64,000 nucleotides of DNA from Mucilaginibacter defluvii (GTDB taxonomy: Bacteria > Bacteroidota > Bacteroidia > Sphingobacteriales > Sphingobacteriaceae). Each line of letters begins with the position of its first letter. Position 1 is the stretch's first letter. The stretch is from positions 1 to 64,000 of the forward strand of contig NZ_BAABJI010000001.1 of the NCBI RefSeq assembly GCF_039543225.1. The letters are read 5' to 3'. Below the pieces are notes generated by a model. That model had not been told where the DNA came from, made no database searches, and was given only the letters and a program-made list of their open reading frames with translations. Both the position numbers and the translations under genes were made by a program. This document shows positions 51,476 to 59,857 of this stretch, piece by piece.

Positions 51476-52609
51476 ATGAAAATAGGAATAGTTTGTTATC
51501 CAACCTTTGGCGGTAGCGGGGTTGTTGCTACAGAGTTAGGTAAAGCACTTGCCGAGCGTGGCCACCAGGTGCATTTTATTACCTATAACCAGCCGGTACG
51601 CCTCGACCTGTTCTCCGAGAACTTGTTTTACCACGAGGTATCGGTATCAAACTATCCTTTATTTGAATTTCAGCCTTATGAGCTCGCCCTGGCCAGCCGC
51701 CTTGTTGATGTGGTGCGTTTTGAAAAACTTGATATTTTGCATGTGCATTATGCCATACCCCATGCCTCGGCCGCGTTTATGGCCAAGCAAATACTGGCCA
51801 CTTATGGCATCAGCATACCGGTGGTTACTACCCTGCATGGCACTGATATTACCCTGGTGGGTAAGGACAGGACATTTAAACCGGTAGTTACGTTCTCCAT
51901 CAATAAATCTGACGGGGTAACGTCCGTATCCGAATCGCTGAGAAAAGACACTTACGACTTTTTTGAGATAGAGAACGAGATTAAGGTGATCCCTAACTTT
52001 ATTGATCTTAACCGTTTCAGCTTTAAAGCGAAAGATCATTTCCGCAAGGCCATTGCGCCGAACGGCGAAAAGATATTGGTACATACCTCCAACTTTCGTA
52101 AGGTAAAGCGTACTGAAGACGTGGTTCGTATTTTTGCCGAAGTGGTAAAAAAGGTGCCTGCCAAGTTATTAATGGTAGGGGATGGCGGCGAACGTTCGGG
52201 CTGCGAACAGCTGGCGCGGGATTTGGGCGTGGCCGATCAAACCCGGTTTTTAGGTAAGCAGGATGCCATTGAGGAAATCTTGTCTGTAGCTGACTTGTTC
52301 CTGATGCCTTCACAGTCCGAAAGCTTTGGCCTGGCAGCACTGGAAGCTATGGCCTGCAAAGTCCCCGTGATCAGCAGTAATACCGGTGGTTTGCCCGAAC
52401 TGAATGTTGATGGCGAAACCGGATTTTTAAAAGATGTAGGTGATGTTGAAGGTATGGCCGAAGCCTCGGTGTATATTTTAGAGGATGAACAGCGCTTGCA
52501 AAACTTTAAAGACAATGCACTTGCCCGCGCTAAAATATTCGACCTCAAAAATATCCTGCCGCAGTATGAAGATTACTACGCTGAGGTAGTAGCGCGTAGT
52601 AAAGCTTAA
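51476..52609 (+). CDS. bshA: N-acetyl-alpha-D-glucosaminyl L-malate synthase BshA
   Basis: This 377-residue GT4 glycosyltransferase matches BshA closely: KIGIVCYPTFGGSGVVATEL at the N-terminus, HVHYAIPHASAAFMAKQIL, TTLHGTDITLVGKD, VIPNFIDLNRF and the nucleotide-sugar block SESFGLAALEAMACKVPVIS. It joins GlcNAc to malate, the first step of bacillithiol, the low-molecular-weight thiol of Firmicutes and many Bacteroidota. The genes for the later steps (bshB, bshC) are not in the window. It is a single gene with a hairpin behind it. Confidence 0.93.
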   Translation: MKIGIVCYPTFGGSGVVATELGKALAERGHQVHFITYNQPVRLDLFSENLFYHEVSVSNYPLFEFQPYELALASRLVDVVRFEKLDILHVHYAIPHASAAFMAKQILATYGISIPVVTTLHGTDITLVGKDRTFKPVVTFSINKSDGVTSVSESLRKDTYDFFEIENEIKVIPNFIDLNRFSFKAKDHFRKAIAPNGEKILVHTSNFRKVKRTEDVVRIFAEVVKKVPAKLLMVGDGGERSGCEQLARDLGVADQTRFLGKQDAIEEILSVADLFLMPSQSESFGLAALEAMACKVPVISSNTGGLPELNVDGETGFLKDVGDVEGMAEASVYILEDEQRLQNFKDNALARAKIFDLKNILPQYEDYYAEVVARSKA

Positions 52610-52620
52610 TCAAAAAATTA

Positions 52621-52681
52621 AAAGCACCTTGCAAATTGTGCTAAGTAAGTTAAACTTAGCGTGAAATTTACAAGGTGCTTG
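52621..52681. terminator. Bidirectional hairpin between bshA and DUF885 gene
   Basis: The outer stem aagcaccttgcaaatt / aatttacaaggtgctt encloses a second stem gctaagt / acttagc. The structure sits between convergent genes. The T-run is poor, so termination is inferred from position. Confidence 0.6.
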
Positions 52682-52688
52682 CCTATAA

Positions 52689-54479
52689 CTATTGTTTGGC
52701 TGCCCAGGCATCCATTTTAGTTTCGAATACGCTGAGTGGCATGGCGCCATCCTTCAATACCTGGTTATGAAATTCGGCCAGGTTAAATTTGCTGCCCAAT
52801 TGCTTTTCATACCGGGTGCGTAGCTCACGGATTTTAAGTGCGCCGGTTTTGTAGCCTAAGGCCTGTGCCGGTATGCCCATGTAACGTTCAATTTCGGCAG
52901 TGGCACCCTGCTCGCTGATGGCTTCGTTATCCATCATGTATTTAATGGCTTGTTCGCGCGTCATGCCTTTGGTGTGTATAGCTACGTCAACCACAAGCCT
53001 GATGGCGCGGTGCATTTCATCGCCAAGGGCACCCATGTGCTGGTATGGGTCGGTATATAAACCCAGCTCTTTGCCTAATGATTCGCAATATAATGCCCAA
53101 CCTTCCACATAAGCATTCTCAAATATCAGGAAACGGCGGAATTTAGGTAGGGCGTTGTTTTCGAACGTAAGCGAGATCTGGTAATGGTGGCCCGGTATGG
53201 CTTCATGCAAAAACAGTGATTCCATGCCCGATGTTACGTTGAATGTTTTGGCATCCAGTATAGGCACATAAAATATACCCGGGCGCTTGCCGTCTGCCGA
53301 CCCCGGGTTGTACTCCGCGCTGGCGGACGCTGCCCTAAAAGCCTCGGTTTGTTTGATTACGAAAGGTATTTTAGGCTCGTGGCTGAACATCTTTTTCAGA
53401 TTAGGTTTCATGCGTTGATGGATGTTCTCGAACGCGTTGAGCACTTCCTTCGGCGTTTTGTAAGGCATGAATTTTTTGTCATTCCGCATGTAATCAAAAA
53501 ACGCCTGCATGTTGCCTTTAAAGCCAACCAGTGTTTTAATGCTGTCCATTTGCCCTTTTATACGGGCCACTTCGCTAAGGCCGGTTTGATAGATCTGTTC
53601 CGGGGTTCTGTCAGTTGATGTTTGCTGCTTTACCAGGTGGGCGTACTTGGCCGCGCCATCTGTTACCGATGATAAGCCGGAAGTACTGCGGGTATGCGGC
53701 AGATAATCGTTTTTCAGATACAGGGCCAGTTTTTTATAAGCAGGCACCGCCACCTCCATAATGGTTTTCTTGTAGTCGGCGGTAAGTTTATCGGCATCGG
53801 CCCTGGCAATATTTTTTGGCAGGTTTTTTATTGGCTCGTAAAACAGGCTTTTCTCTGGTGAGGTAACCACAAAACTTTCCATCTGCGGTATCATTTTTAT
53901 CACCAGTGATTTGGGTAGCACCACTCCTGTTTTAACGCCTTTATTAAAATTGCCAATAGCGGTATCAGCCCAGGCCGAAAAAGCGGTTAATCTTTTAAGC
54001 CAGTCGTTATAATCCTTAACCGTTTTAAACGGTTGCGCCGCACCACCCGAGCCAAACTGCCCGATGGTTATGGGCAGCGCGAACATTTGGTTAAAGGGTA
54101 AATACTCCAGGTGATGCTTAAAGCCATCCAAAGCGGTTTGCGCCTCGTACACAAAAATATCGTAAGATAATTTGTCGTTGTCGCTTAATTCCTCGCGGTT
54201 AAAGGTTTTTACGCTATCGAGGTAGGCCTTGTAAAAGCTTTCTGATTTTTTCAGATAATCTGCGGATAATGTATTGGGCAGCTCGCCATTATAGCGCGGA
54301 TCGCCGATATAGGTTGCCGTCAGCGGGTCGAGTTTCAGGTAAGCTTCGTAATAGTTATCAAAAAGCTGGTTCAGCTTCTTGTTCTTGTCTGCTGATGACG
54401 AGCCGGAGCTTTTTGTGCCTGGTTGATTGCACGCGGCGATAGCGCCTGCAAGGCACAATGCCATTAAAGTTTTTTTCAT
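52689..54479 (-). CDS. DUF885 family metallopeptidase-like lipoprotein
   Basis: This 596-residue protein has a lipoprotein signal (CLAGAIAAC, Cys17). The DUF885 fold carries the zinc-binding-type motif HEAIPGHH (425-432), preceded by GIFYVPILDAKTFN and followed by the second conserved Glu region NAYVEGWALYCESLG. DUF885 proteins are relatives of gluzincin carboxypeptidases (M32/M3-like helical fold) and are exported in many bacteria; substrate is unknown. Length is normal. It is a single gene convergent with bshA. Confidence 0.9.
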   Translation of the reverse strand: MKKTLMALCLAGAIAACNQPGTKSSGSSSADKNKKLNQLFDNYYEAYLKLDPLTATYIGDPRYNGELPNTLSADYLKKSESFYKAYLDSVKTFNREELSDNDKLSYDIFVYEAQTALDGFKHHLEYLPFNQMFALPITIGQFGSGGAAQPFKTVKDYNDWLKRLTAFSAWADTAIGNFNKGVKTGVVLPKSLVIKMIPQMESFVVTSPEKSLFYEPIKNLPKNIARADADKLTADYKKTIMEVAVPAYKKLALYLKNDYLPHTRSTSGLSSVTDGAAKYAHLVKQQTSTDRTPEQIYQTGLSEVARIKGQMDSIKTLVGFKGNMQAFFDYMRNDKKFMPYKTPKEVLNAFENIHQRMKPNLKKMFSHEPKIPFVIKQTEAFRAASASAEYNPGSADGKRPGIFYVPILDAKTFNVTSGMESLFLHEAIPGHHYQISLTFENNALPKFRRFLIFENAYVEGWALYCESLGKELGLYTDPYQHMGALGDEMHRAIRLVVDVAIHTKGMTREQAIKYMMDNEAISEQGATAEIERYMGIPAQALGYKTGALKIRELRTRYEKQLGSKFNLAEFHNQVLKDGAMPLSVFETKMDAWAAKQ

Positions 54480-54538
54480 GGTGTAAAGAGGTTAGCTAAG
54501 CACTAAAGCTAACAAAAAAGTAATTACAAAAGCAATGC

Positions 54539-55738
54539 TTATTCGGCCCTGAATTTAATGCTCAGTTTAACCTTTTTAGGCTGACCACTACTGTCAGCCA
54601 TCCACTTAGGCCCATCCTTAACCAGAGCAATGGCTTGCTGATCGGTTTCATCGCTCAGGCTTTTGGTGATCTCAAAATCGGTTAATGAGCCATCAGCATT
54701 AACCACAAAAGTGAGTTTAACCGTGCCTTTTTTACCATCGGGAGAAACGGCGTTTTCTTTCAGGTATTCATTATAATCATCCCAACCATTTATTGGATGT
54801 GCTTCTTTGATCTTATGTTTGCTGCCATAACCTACCACCACAACCTCACTTAAAGCTTTCTGTGAAGGCTCCATAGCGATCATCAATGAATCCTGATTCT
54901 TAACTTTTACTTTTTTGCTCTCGTAGCCGAGATAGCCAAAGTTCAGGGTTGACTTTTCAGGAACAGTCAGTGAGAAGTTTCCATTCGCATCTGTTTGAGT
55001 GGCAATATCTTTGTCTCTTACGGTTACCGCTACGCCAGGTATTGGCTGTTTAAGTTCGTCGGTTACTTTACCGGTAATGGTTTTCTGTTTTAAATCGTTT
55101 GATTTTATTGTCGTTACTGAGGCACTTGTATAACTTCTTTTTGCTTGTGGATAGTAACTTGTAACAATTACTTCCTCGAGCGAGGCGCCTTTTCTGGTAG
55201 CTGTATCTGTTATTGCCGCATTAGGCTCAGGTGCAGGTTCTGCAACCGTGCTGCTCGCTCTTTGGCGTAGGGGCTTCGCTTTCCTGGCGGCCGCGATGTA
55301 AGGCGATTTAGATTCTTTAGGTTTTTCCGCTAAGTTTTGCAGCGCGCTATCCGGTTTTTTGGGAGTATTGGTAACTACCATCTCCGGCGACTTTACAATC
55401 TCAACCTGTTTAGCTAATGCTTTGTCGTTAATTTTAGGCTTGTCATTATACAGCCATAAGCCAATCGCGCCCAATAAAACAATAACAGAAGCGGCCGCGC
55501 TTAACCGCCATACCAGCATACTCCGTACCTTGCCTTTGTCGGTGCGTTGTTGCAAGCGCCCGGCAATATCATTAAGGTTGGCTTGCTGGTTAGCACCCGC
55601 TTTGCTATAACCTTCCAACGCATCCATCAGGAAGGGGTCGTTCTGTGCCTCGCACTCCAGTTGGTGCATGGCGCGGGCATCAAGCTCCCCGTTCAGGTAC
55701 TTTTGAATTTGCTTCGTTATGTCGGCAGGCTTACTCAC
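54539..55738 (-). CDS. Anti-sigma-like membrane protein with carboxypeptidase-regulatory and TonB-C-like domains
   Basis: This 399-residue protein has a cytoplasmic N-terminus of the Bacteroidota anti-sigma type (IQKYLNGELDARAMHQLE, DPFLMDALEGY), one membrane helix (76-97) and a Lys/Pro/Ala-rich periplasmic linker. A carboxypeptidase-regulatory beta-sandwich (about 220-292) and a TonB C-terminal-like domain (about 320-399) follow. The periplasmic part contains SLEEVIVTSYY (186-196) and ALSEVVVVGYG (295-305), which look like the plug segment of SusC-type receptors. The start is GTG 55738, overlapping the sigma-factor gene by 8 bases, so the two are translationally coupled. It probably holds the sigma factor and senses a cell-envelope signal. 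Confidence 0.85.
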   Translation of the reverse strand: MSKPADITKQIQKYLNGELDARAMHQLECEAQNDPFLMDALEGYSKAGANQQANLNDIAGRLQQRTDKGKVRSMLVWRLSAAASVIVLLGAIGLWLYNDKPKINDKALAKQVEIVKSPEMVVTNTPKKPDSALQNLAEKPKESKSPYIAAARKAKPLRQRASSTVAEPAPEPNAAITDTATRKGASLEEVIVTSYYPQAKRSYTSASVTTIKSNDLKQKTITGKVTDELKQPIPGVAVTVRDKDIATQTDANGNFSLTVPEKSTLNFGYLGYESKKVKVKNQDSLMIAMEPSQKALSEVVVVGYGSKHKIKEAHPINGWDDYNEYLKENAVSPDGKKGTVKLTFVVNADGSLTDFEITKSLSDETDQQAIALVKDGPKWMADSSGQPKKVKLSIKFRAE

Positions 55739-56303
55739 GGTTCTTTTCTATGCAAATTTTAAGGTTACGCTTTCCGTTTTGTATGTGGCTTTTTACTTCG
55801 TTCAGGCTAATGCCGGTATGGTCCGCGATTTCCTTGTAGCACTTTTGCTGCAGGTAAAACAGGTCAACACTTTGCCGCTGCCCGCCCGGTAGCTTATCCA
55901 TACATTTCTCTAAAACGGCCATGTACTCCTCATTGTATTTTGTATCAGGATGCACATCAGCGGCAAATTCCATAACGTTATCATCAATAGTGGTTGTGGG
56001 CATCTTTCTATCACTGCGCAACTGCATCAGGCAATAATTACGGGCCAGTACATACAGCCATCCGCGAAATTGTTTAACCTCGTGCGCTTTGGCTTTGTTC
56101 ACCAGTTCCTCAAAAATGCCCATTACGGCATCTTTGGCGTCATCCTCCCCCTCCAGATATTTTAAGCATACACCATACACCAGCTGAACATATTTTTCAT
56201 ACAAACGCCCCAGCACCTGCAGATCGCCATCTTTTCGATAGCGCTCAAGCAAAATCTCATCATCTGCTTCATCGGGAAGTATCGTTCGGCTAAAGAGGTT
56301 CAT
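55731..56303 (-). CDS. ECF-type RNA polymerase sigma factor
   Basis: This 190-residue sigma-70-family factor has region 2 at about 35-100 (LYEKYVQLVYGVCLKYL, DDAKDAVMGIFEELVNKA, FRGWLYVLARNYCLMQLR) and region 4 at about 130-185 (KLPGGQRQSVDLFYLQQKCYKEIADHTGISLNEVKSHIQNGKRNLK). It overlaps the anti-sigma-like gene by 8 bases. It lies divergent from the VWA-domain gene, with 85 bases between start codons, so that gene may be one of its targets. An imperfect -7 box (TTATTTTG) lies just upstream. Confidence 0.93.
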   Translation of the reverse strand: MNLFSRTILPDEADDEILLERYRKDGDLQVLGRLYEKYVQLVYGVCLKYLEGEDDAKDAVMGIFEELVNKAKAHEVKQFRGWLYVLARNYCLMQLRSDRKMPTTTIDDNVMEFAADVHPDTKYNEEYMAVLEKCMDKLPGGQRQSVDLFYLQQKCYKEIADHTGISLNEVKSHIQNGKRNLKICIEKNRE

Positions 56304-56388
56304 TTATGGTGCTGCAAAATAATTTTTTTAAATGGCTTATGGAAATGTGTATTCAGCTGCATCCTGCTGGTATAAAAACCAACAAATC

Positions 56389-58260
56389 ATGAAACATATC
56401 TTATTTATCGCACTAATGTTTGCCGGCCTTTCAGGTTACAGCCAGGCGAACAAAACCCGCACCATAAGCGGAACCGTAAAGGATGATACGTCTGCATTAC
56501 CCGGTGTGAGTGTAACTGTAGAGGGCACGCGGATAAGAACGCAAACAAATGCTCAGGGACATTATACTATTAATTTGGCCGATACGGCGAAAAGCCTCGT
56601 ATTCTCATTTGTTGGTTACAAGCAGCAAATAATTAGAGTTAGGAAACAGATCATAATAAATGTAAGAATGGAAGCTGATTCACGCACTTTAAATGAAGTA
56701 GTGATTGTGGCTTCCGGTGTGCGGCAAGTGCGATCAGTAGCGTCAGCCTCGGTGAGTGTTATAGGCGCCTCTAAAACTTATTCAACAAATTATGCAATGC
56801 CACAGCCGGCTAATACCGAAAGCTACAAGGGCATTACCGAAAATGGTTTTCATGTAGCTTCAAACGATCCGCTTTCTACCTTTTCAGTTGATGTTGACGC
56901 GGCATCGTATAGCAATGTGCGCCGCTTCATCAATAGCGGACAATTACCTCCGGCCGACGCGGTGCGGATTGAGGAGATGATCAACTACTTTAACTACAAC
57001 CTGCCCGGCCCCGCCAATAACGACCCGGTGGCCATACATACCGAACTTACCTCAGCACCGTGGAATACCAAACACCGTTTGCTGCGTATCGGCTTAAAAG
57101 CACGTACTATCCCCACTGAAAATCTGCCGGCGTCAAACCTGGTCTTTCTGATCGATGTGTCAGGTTCCATGAGCGCAGAGAATAAGTTGCCGCTGGTAAA
57201 GTCATCCATGAAGATGCTGGTTAACCAGTTGCGCGCTAAGGATAAAGTATCTATCGTTGTGTATGCCGGGGCGGCCGGTATTGTGCTGCAACCCACCACG
57301 GGCGATAAAAAAACCACCATTAACAACGCTATTGATAACCTGGAAGCTGGCGGCTCAACCGCCGGTGGCGAGGGTATAAAGCTGGCCTACAAGGTAGCGC
57401 ACGAAAATTTGATGAAGGAGGGTAACAACCGCGTGATACTGGCCACCGATGGTGATTTTAATGTTGGTGCATCCAGCGATGATGATATGGAAAAGCTGAT
57501 CACCAAACAGCGGGAGGGCGGCGTGTTCCTTTCGGTATTGGGTTACGGCATGGGTAATTATAAGGATAGCAAGATGGAGACCCTGGCCGACAAAGGCAAC
57601 GGTAATTATGCCTATATCGACAATATTACCGAGGCCCGCAAAACCCTGGTAAGCGAGTTTGGCGGCACCCTGTTTACGGTTGCCAAGGATGTAAAACTAC
57701 AACTGGAGTTTAACCCCGCCAAAGTGCAGGCTTACCGCCTGATAGGTTATGAAAACCGAATGCTGAACAAAGAAGATTTTAATAACGACAAGAAGGATGC
57801 CGGCGATATGGGCAGCGGCCATACCGTTACCGCTTTGTATGAGATTGTACCGGTAGGTGTAAAGGATGATTACTCCGGCTCGGTTGACCCTTTGAAATAC
57901 CAGAAACCAGCTGCTCCCAAAGGAATGATCAATATCGGCAGCGGCGAAATGCTGACCATTAAGTTCAGGTACAAACAACCTAATTCGGGTAAAAGCGCCT
58001 TGAGCCAGGCTGTGGTGAATGATGTTCCTGTGGAGTTTGCCAAAACCAGTATTGATATGAAGTTTGCCAGCGCCGTTGCCGAATTTGGTATGCTGCTGCG
58101 CGATTCGCCTTATAAGCAACAGGCCAGCTATGCGCACGCTATAAAAACCGCCCGTGCCGGTAAAGGGAATGATGATGAGGGATACCGTGCCGAGTTTATA
58201 AAGCTGGCCGAAAGCGCTCGCCTGTTAGCCAAAGAAGAACAGGTTGCAGACGCTAAATAG
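56389..58260 (+). CDS. VWA-domain protein (YfbK-like) with carboxypeptidase-regulatory domain
   Basis: This 623-residue secreted protein has a signal peptide ending GYSQA and a carboxypeptidase-regulatory-like domain (about 24-95). A SusC-plug-like motif TLNEVVIVASG (100-110) follows, then the YfbK N-terminal segment (about 145-235), a von Willebrand A domain with MIDAS DVSGS (256-260), and the C-terminal DUF3520 domain (about 430-615). VWA domains bind partners through a metal. Proteins of this build are widespread in Bacteroidota and linked to the cell envelope, with no fixed role. ATG 56389 begins the signal; an upstream in-frame ATG adds 19 unsuitable residues. It is divergent from the ECF sigma pair and probably in its regulon. 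Confidence 0.9.
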   Translation: MKHILFIALMFAGLSGYSQANKTRTISGTVKDDTSALPGVSVTVEGTRIRTQTNAQGHYTINLADTAKSLVFSFVGYKQQIIRVRKQIIINVRMEADSRTLNEVVIVASGVRQVRSVASASVSVIGASKTYSTNYAMPQPANTESYKGITENGFHVASNDPLSTFSVDVDAASYSNVRRFINSGQLPPADAVRIEEMINYFNYNLPGPANNDPVAIHTELTSAPWNTKHRLLRIGLKARTIPTENLPASNLVFLIDVSGSMSAENKLPLVKSSMKMLVNQLRAKDKVSIVVYAGAAGIVLQPTTGDKKTTINNAIDNLEAGGSTAGGEGIKLAYKVAHENLMKEGNNRVILATDGDFNVGASSDDDMEKLITKQREGGVFLSVLGYGMGNYKDSKMETLADKGNGNYAYIDNITEARKTLVSEFGGTLFTVAKDVKLQLEFNPAKVQAYRLIGYENRMLNKEDFNNDKKDAGDMGSGHTVTALYEIVPVGVKDDYSGSVDPLKYQKPAAPKGMINIGSGEMLTIKFRYKQPNSGKSALSQAVVNDVPVEFAKTSIDMKFASAVAEFGMLLRDSPYKQQASYAHAIKTARAGKGNDDEGYRAEFIKLAESARLLAKEEQVADAK

Positions 58261-58295
58261 CACCTTACCTAAACCTGATAGATCCCCGGACGGAA

Positions 58296-59147
58296 TTAGA
58301 ATGCTTCGAGGGCGCTCTTTACATCCTGCATCAGCCACATAGGGGTTGATGTAGCCCCGGCGATGCCCACCGTGTCGCCGGGCGCGAAGAGTGCTTTATC
58401 CAGTTCCTCAACCGAAGAGATGAAATACGTGTCGGGATTATGCCTTTTGCAAACTTCGAACAGCACCTTGCCGTTTGATGATTTTTTGCCCGATACAAAT
58501 ACCACCTTGTTAAACTTCACCGCAAATTCAGGCAGGTCCTTATCCCGGTTTGATACCTGGCGGCAAATGGTGTCATTGGCTTTAACTTCGTAACCACGGT
58601 TAAGCAGTTCCTCTTTAATGGCGTAAAATTTATCGGTGCTTTTAGTGGTTTGGCTGTACAGCGTAAATTTGTCGGGCAGTTGGGCATTGTCCAGCTCGGC
58701 AATATCCTGAAATACCAATGCTTCGTTATTGGTTTGCCCTTGCAAACCGATCACTTCGGCATGACCATGTTTACCGAATATCAGTATTTGCTCCTTGTTA
58801 TCAAATGATGTTTTAATGCGGTTTTGCAGCTTTAACACAACCGGGCATGAGGCATCGATCAGGGTGATATTATTTTCCAGGGCGGTGCGATAAGTTTCAG
58901 GAGCCTCGCCATGCGCGCGGATCAGCACCTTCTCGTTATGCAGGTCTTTCAGATCGACATGATCTATAATGCGCAGGCCTTTGGCTTTAAGGCGGGCAAC
59001 TTCCTCGTCGTTATGCACAATATCGCCGAGGCAATACAGGTAGCCATCCTGCTCCAGTATCTCCTCGGCCATATCAATAGCGAAAACCACCCCGAAGCAA
59101 AAACCCGAATCCTGGTCAATGGTCACCTTTAAATTATACTCACCCAT
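58296..59147 (-). CDS. ispH: 4-hydroxy-3-methylbut-2-enyl diphosphate reductase IspH
   Basis: This 283-residue iron-sulphur enzyme has its three cluster Cys at 17 (SGFCFGV), 101 (IDASCPVV) and 195 (NDTICRQV). The active-site His and Thr/Ser segments GKHGHAEVIG and SQTTKSTDK and the C-terminal GATSTPMW are all present. It makes IPP and DMAPP, the last step of the MEP pathway. It lies at the end of a minus-strand run with carotenoid-type genes, 66 bases behind the CruF-like gene. It also has its own TAnnTTTG box (59155-59162) ending 7 bases before its ATG. Confidence 0.97.
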   Translation of the reverse strand: MGEYNLKVTIDQDSGFCFGVVFAIDMAEEILEQDGYLYCLGDIVHNDEEVARLKAKGLRIIDHVDLKDLHNEKVLIRAHGEAPETYRTALENNITLIDASCPVVLKLQNRIKTSFDNKEQILIFGKHGHAEVIGLQGQTNNEALVFQDIAELDNAQLPDKFTLYSQTTKSTDKFYAIKEELLNRGYEVKANDTICRQVSNRDKDLPEFAVKFNKVVFVSGKKSSNGKVLFEVCKRHNPDTYFISSVEELDKALFAPGDTVGIAGATSTPMWLMQDVKSALEAF

Positions 59148-59154
59148 GATGATA

Positions 59155-59162
59155 CAAATTTA
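59155..59162 (-). promoter_or_regulatory. -7 promoter box for ispH
   Basis: TAAATTTG on the minus strand, full match to TAnnTTTG, 7 bases ahead of the ATG; a short or absent leader would result. Confidence 0.4.
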
Positions 59163-59212
59163 CGCTAAATTATATTATAAATAACGATGCCCGGCTGCCC
59201 GCGGTTTTCATT

Positions 59213-59857
59213 CTATAAAGGATAAATATTCAATGCGGCGAAGAATACCATTTGGGTTATCAGCAATGTAGGGCCTACCCAGCATTGCTTTTTAAAACCA
59301 AAGTTTTCAAATACCAAAAGCATGAACATGCTCACAAAAAACCAGCATACATAATTGTAAACCGGTATGGCATCAAAACGCCAGTGCCAGTAATCAAATT
59401 GTATGGCAACAGGTTCAATCAGTATATCGAGCGCTACCATCAGCAATGCGCCGTACACTATGCGCAGCCACCGGTTTTTCAACCCGGCGCGATGCATCAG
59501 CACCCCGGTTGAATACACTAATAAAAACCAGTTAACGCCGATCATCAGCGGTATATTCAGCACTTTTATACCCAGGGTACTGCCGTAAGCATAATAACCA
59601 AACAATGCGCCGGTGTGCACGCCTATCCACTCGGCAATATAGCCTGCAAAATATATAATAAGGTAAAAACTCCAGAAGCGGTTATCAACTTCATGGTGGC
59701 TAACCACAATAATGCCCAGCATCAGCAACAGGTGAAAGGGTACAATAGCTTCAAACAGGTCACGCGTGGCAGGCAGCGCGAAGCCCACGTAACCAACTAT
59801 ATGAAAAAGTACAATAACAAAAATCAGCAACCTGGGCTTCCTTAAAAACGGGATCAT
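59213..59857 (-). CDS. CruF-like carotenoid biosynthesis protein (DUF422)
   Basis: This 214-residue protein has about six or seven membrane helices. Family motifs: the acidic/aromatic segment FAGYIAEWIGVHTGALFGYYAYGS, LMIGVNWFLLVYS, MVALDILIEPVAIQFDYWHW and YNYVCWFFVSMFM. The Asp and Glu of DILIEP and the WHW are conserved in this hydratase group. CruF is a carotenoid 1',2'-hydratase. Relatives here act on acyclic ends of carotenoids. ATG 59857 overlaps the glycosyltransferase stop as ATGA, the usual coupling; an ATG six codons further upstream is also open. It belongs to the operon that runs from 63027 down. Confidence 0.85.
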   Translation of the reverse strand: MIPFLRKPRLLIFVIVLFHIVGYVGFALPATRDLFEAIVPFHLLLMLGIIVVSHHEVDNRFWSFYLIIYFAGYIAEWIGVHTGALFGYYAYGSTLGIKVLNIPLMIGVNWFLLVYSTGVLMHRAGLKNRWLRIVYGALLMVALDILIEPVAIQFDYWHWRFDAIPVYNYVCWFFVSMFMLLVFENFGFKKQCWVGPTLLITQMVFFAALNIYPL

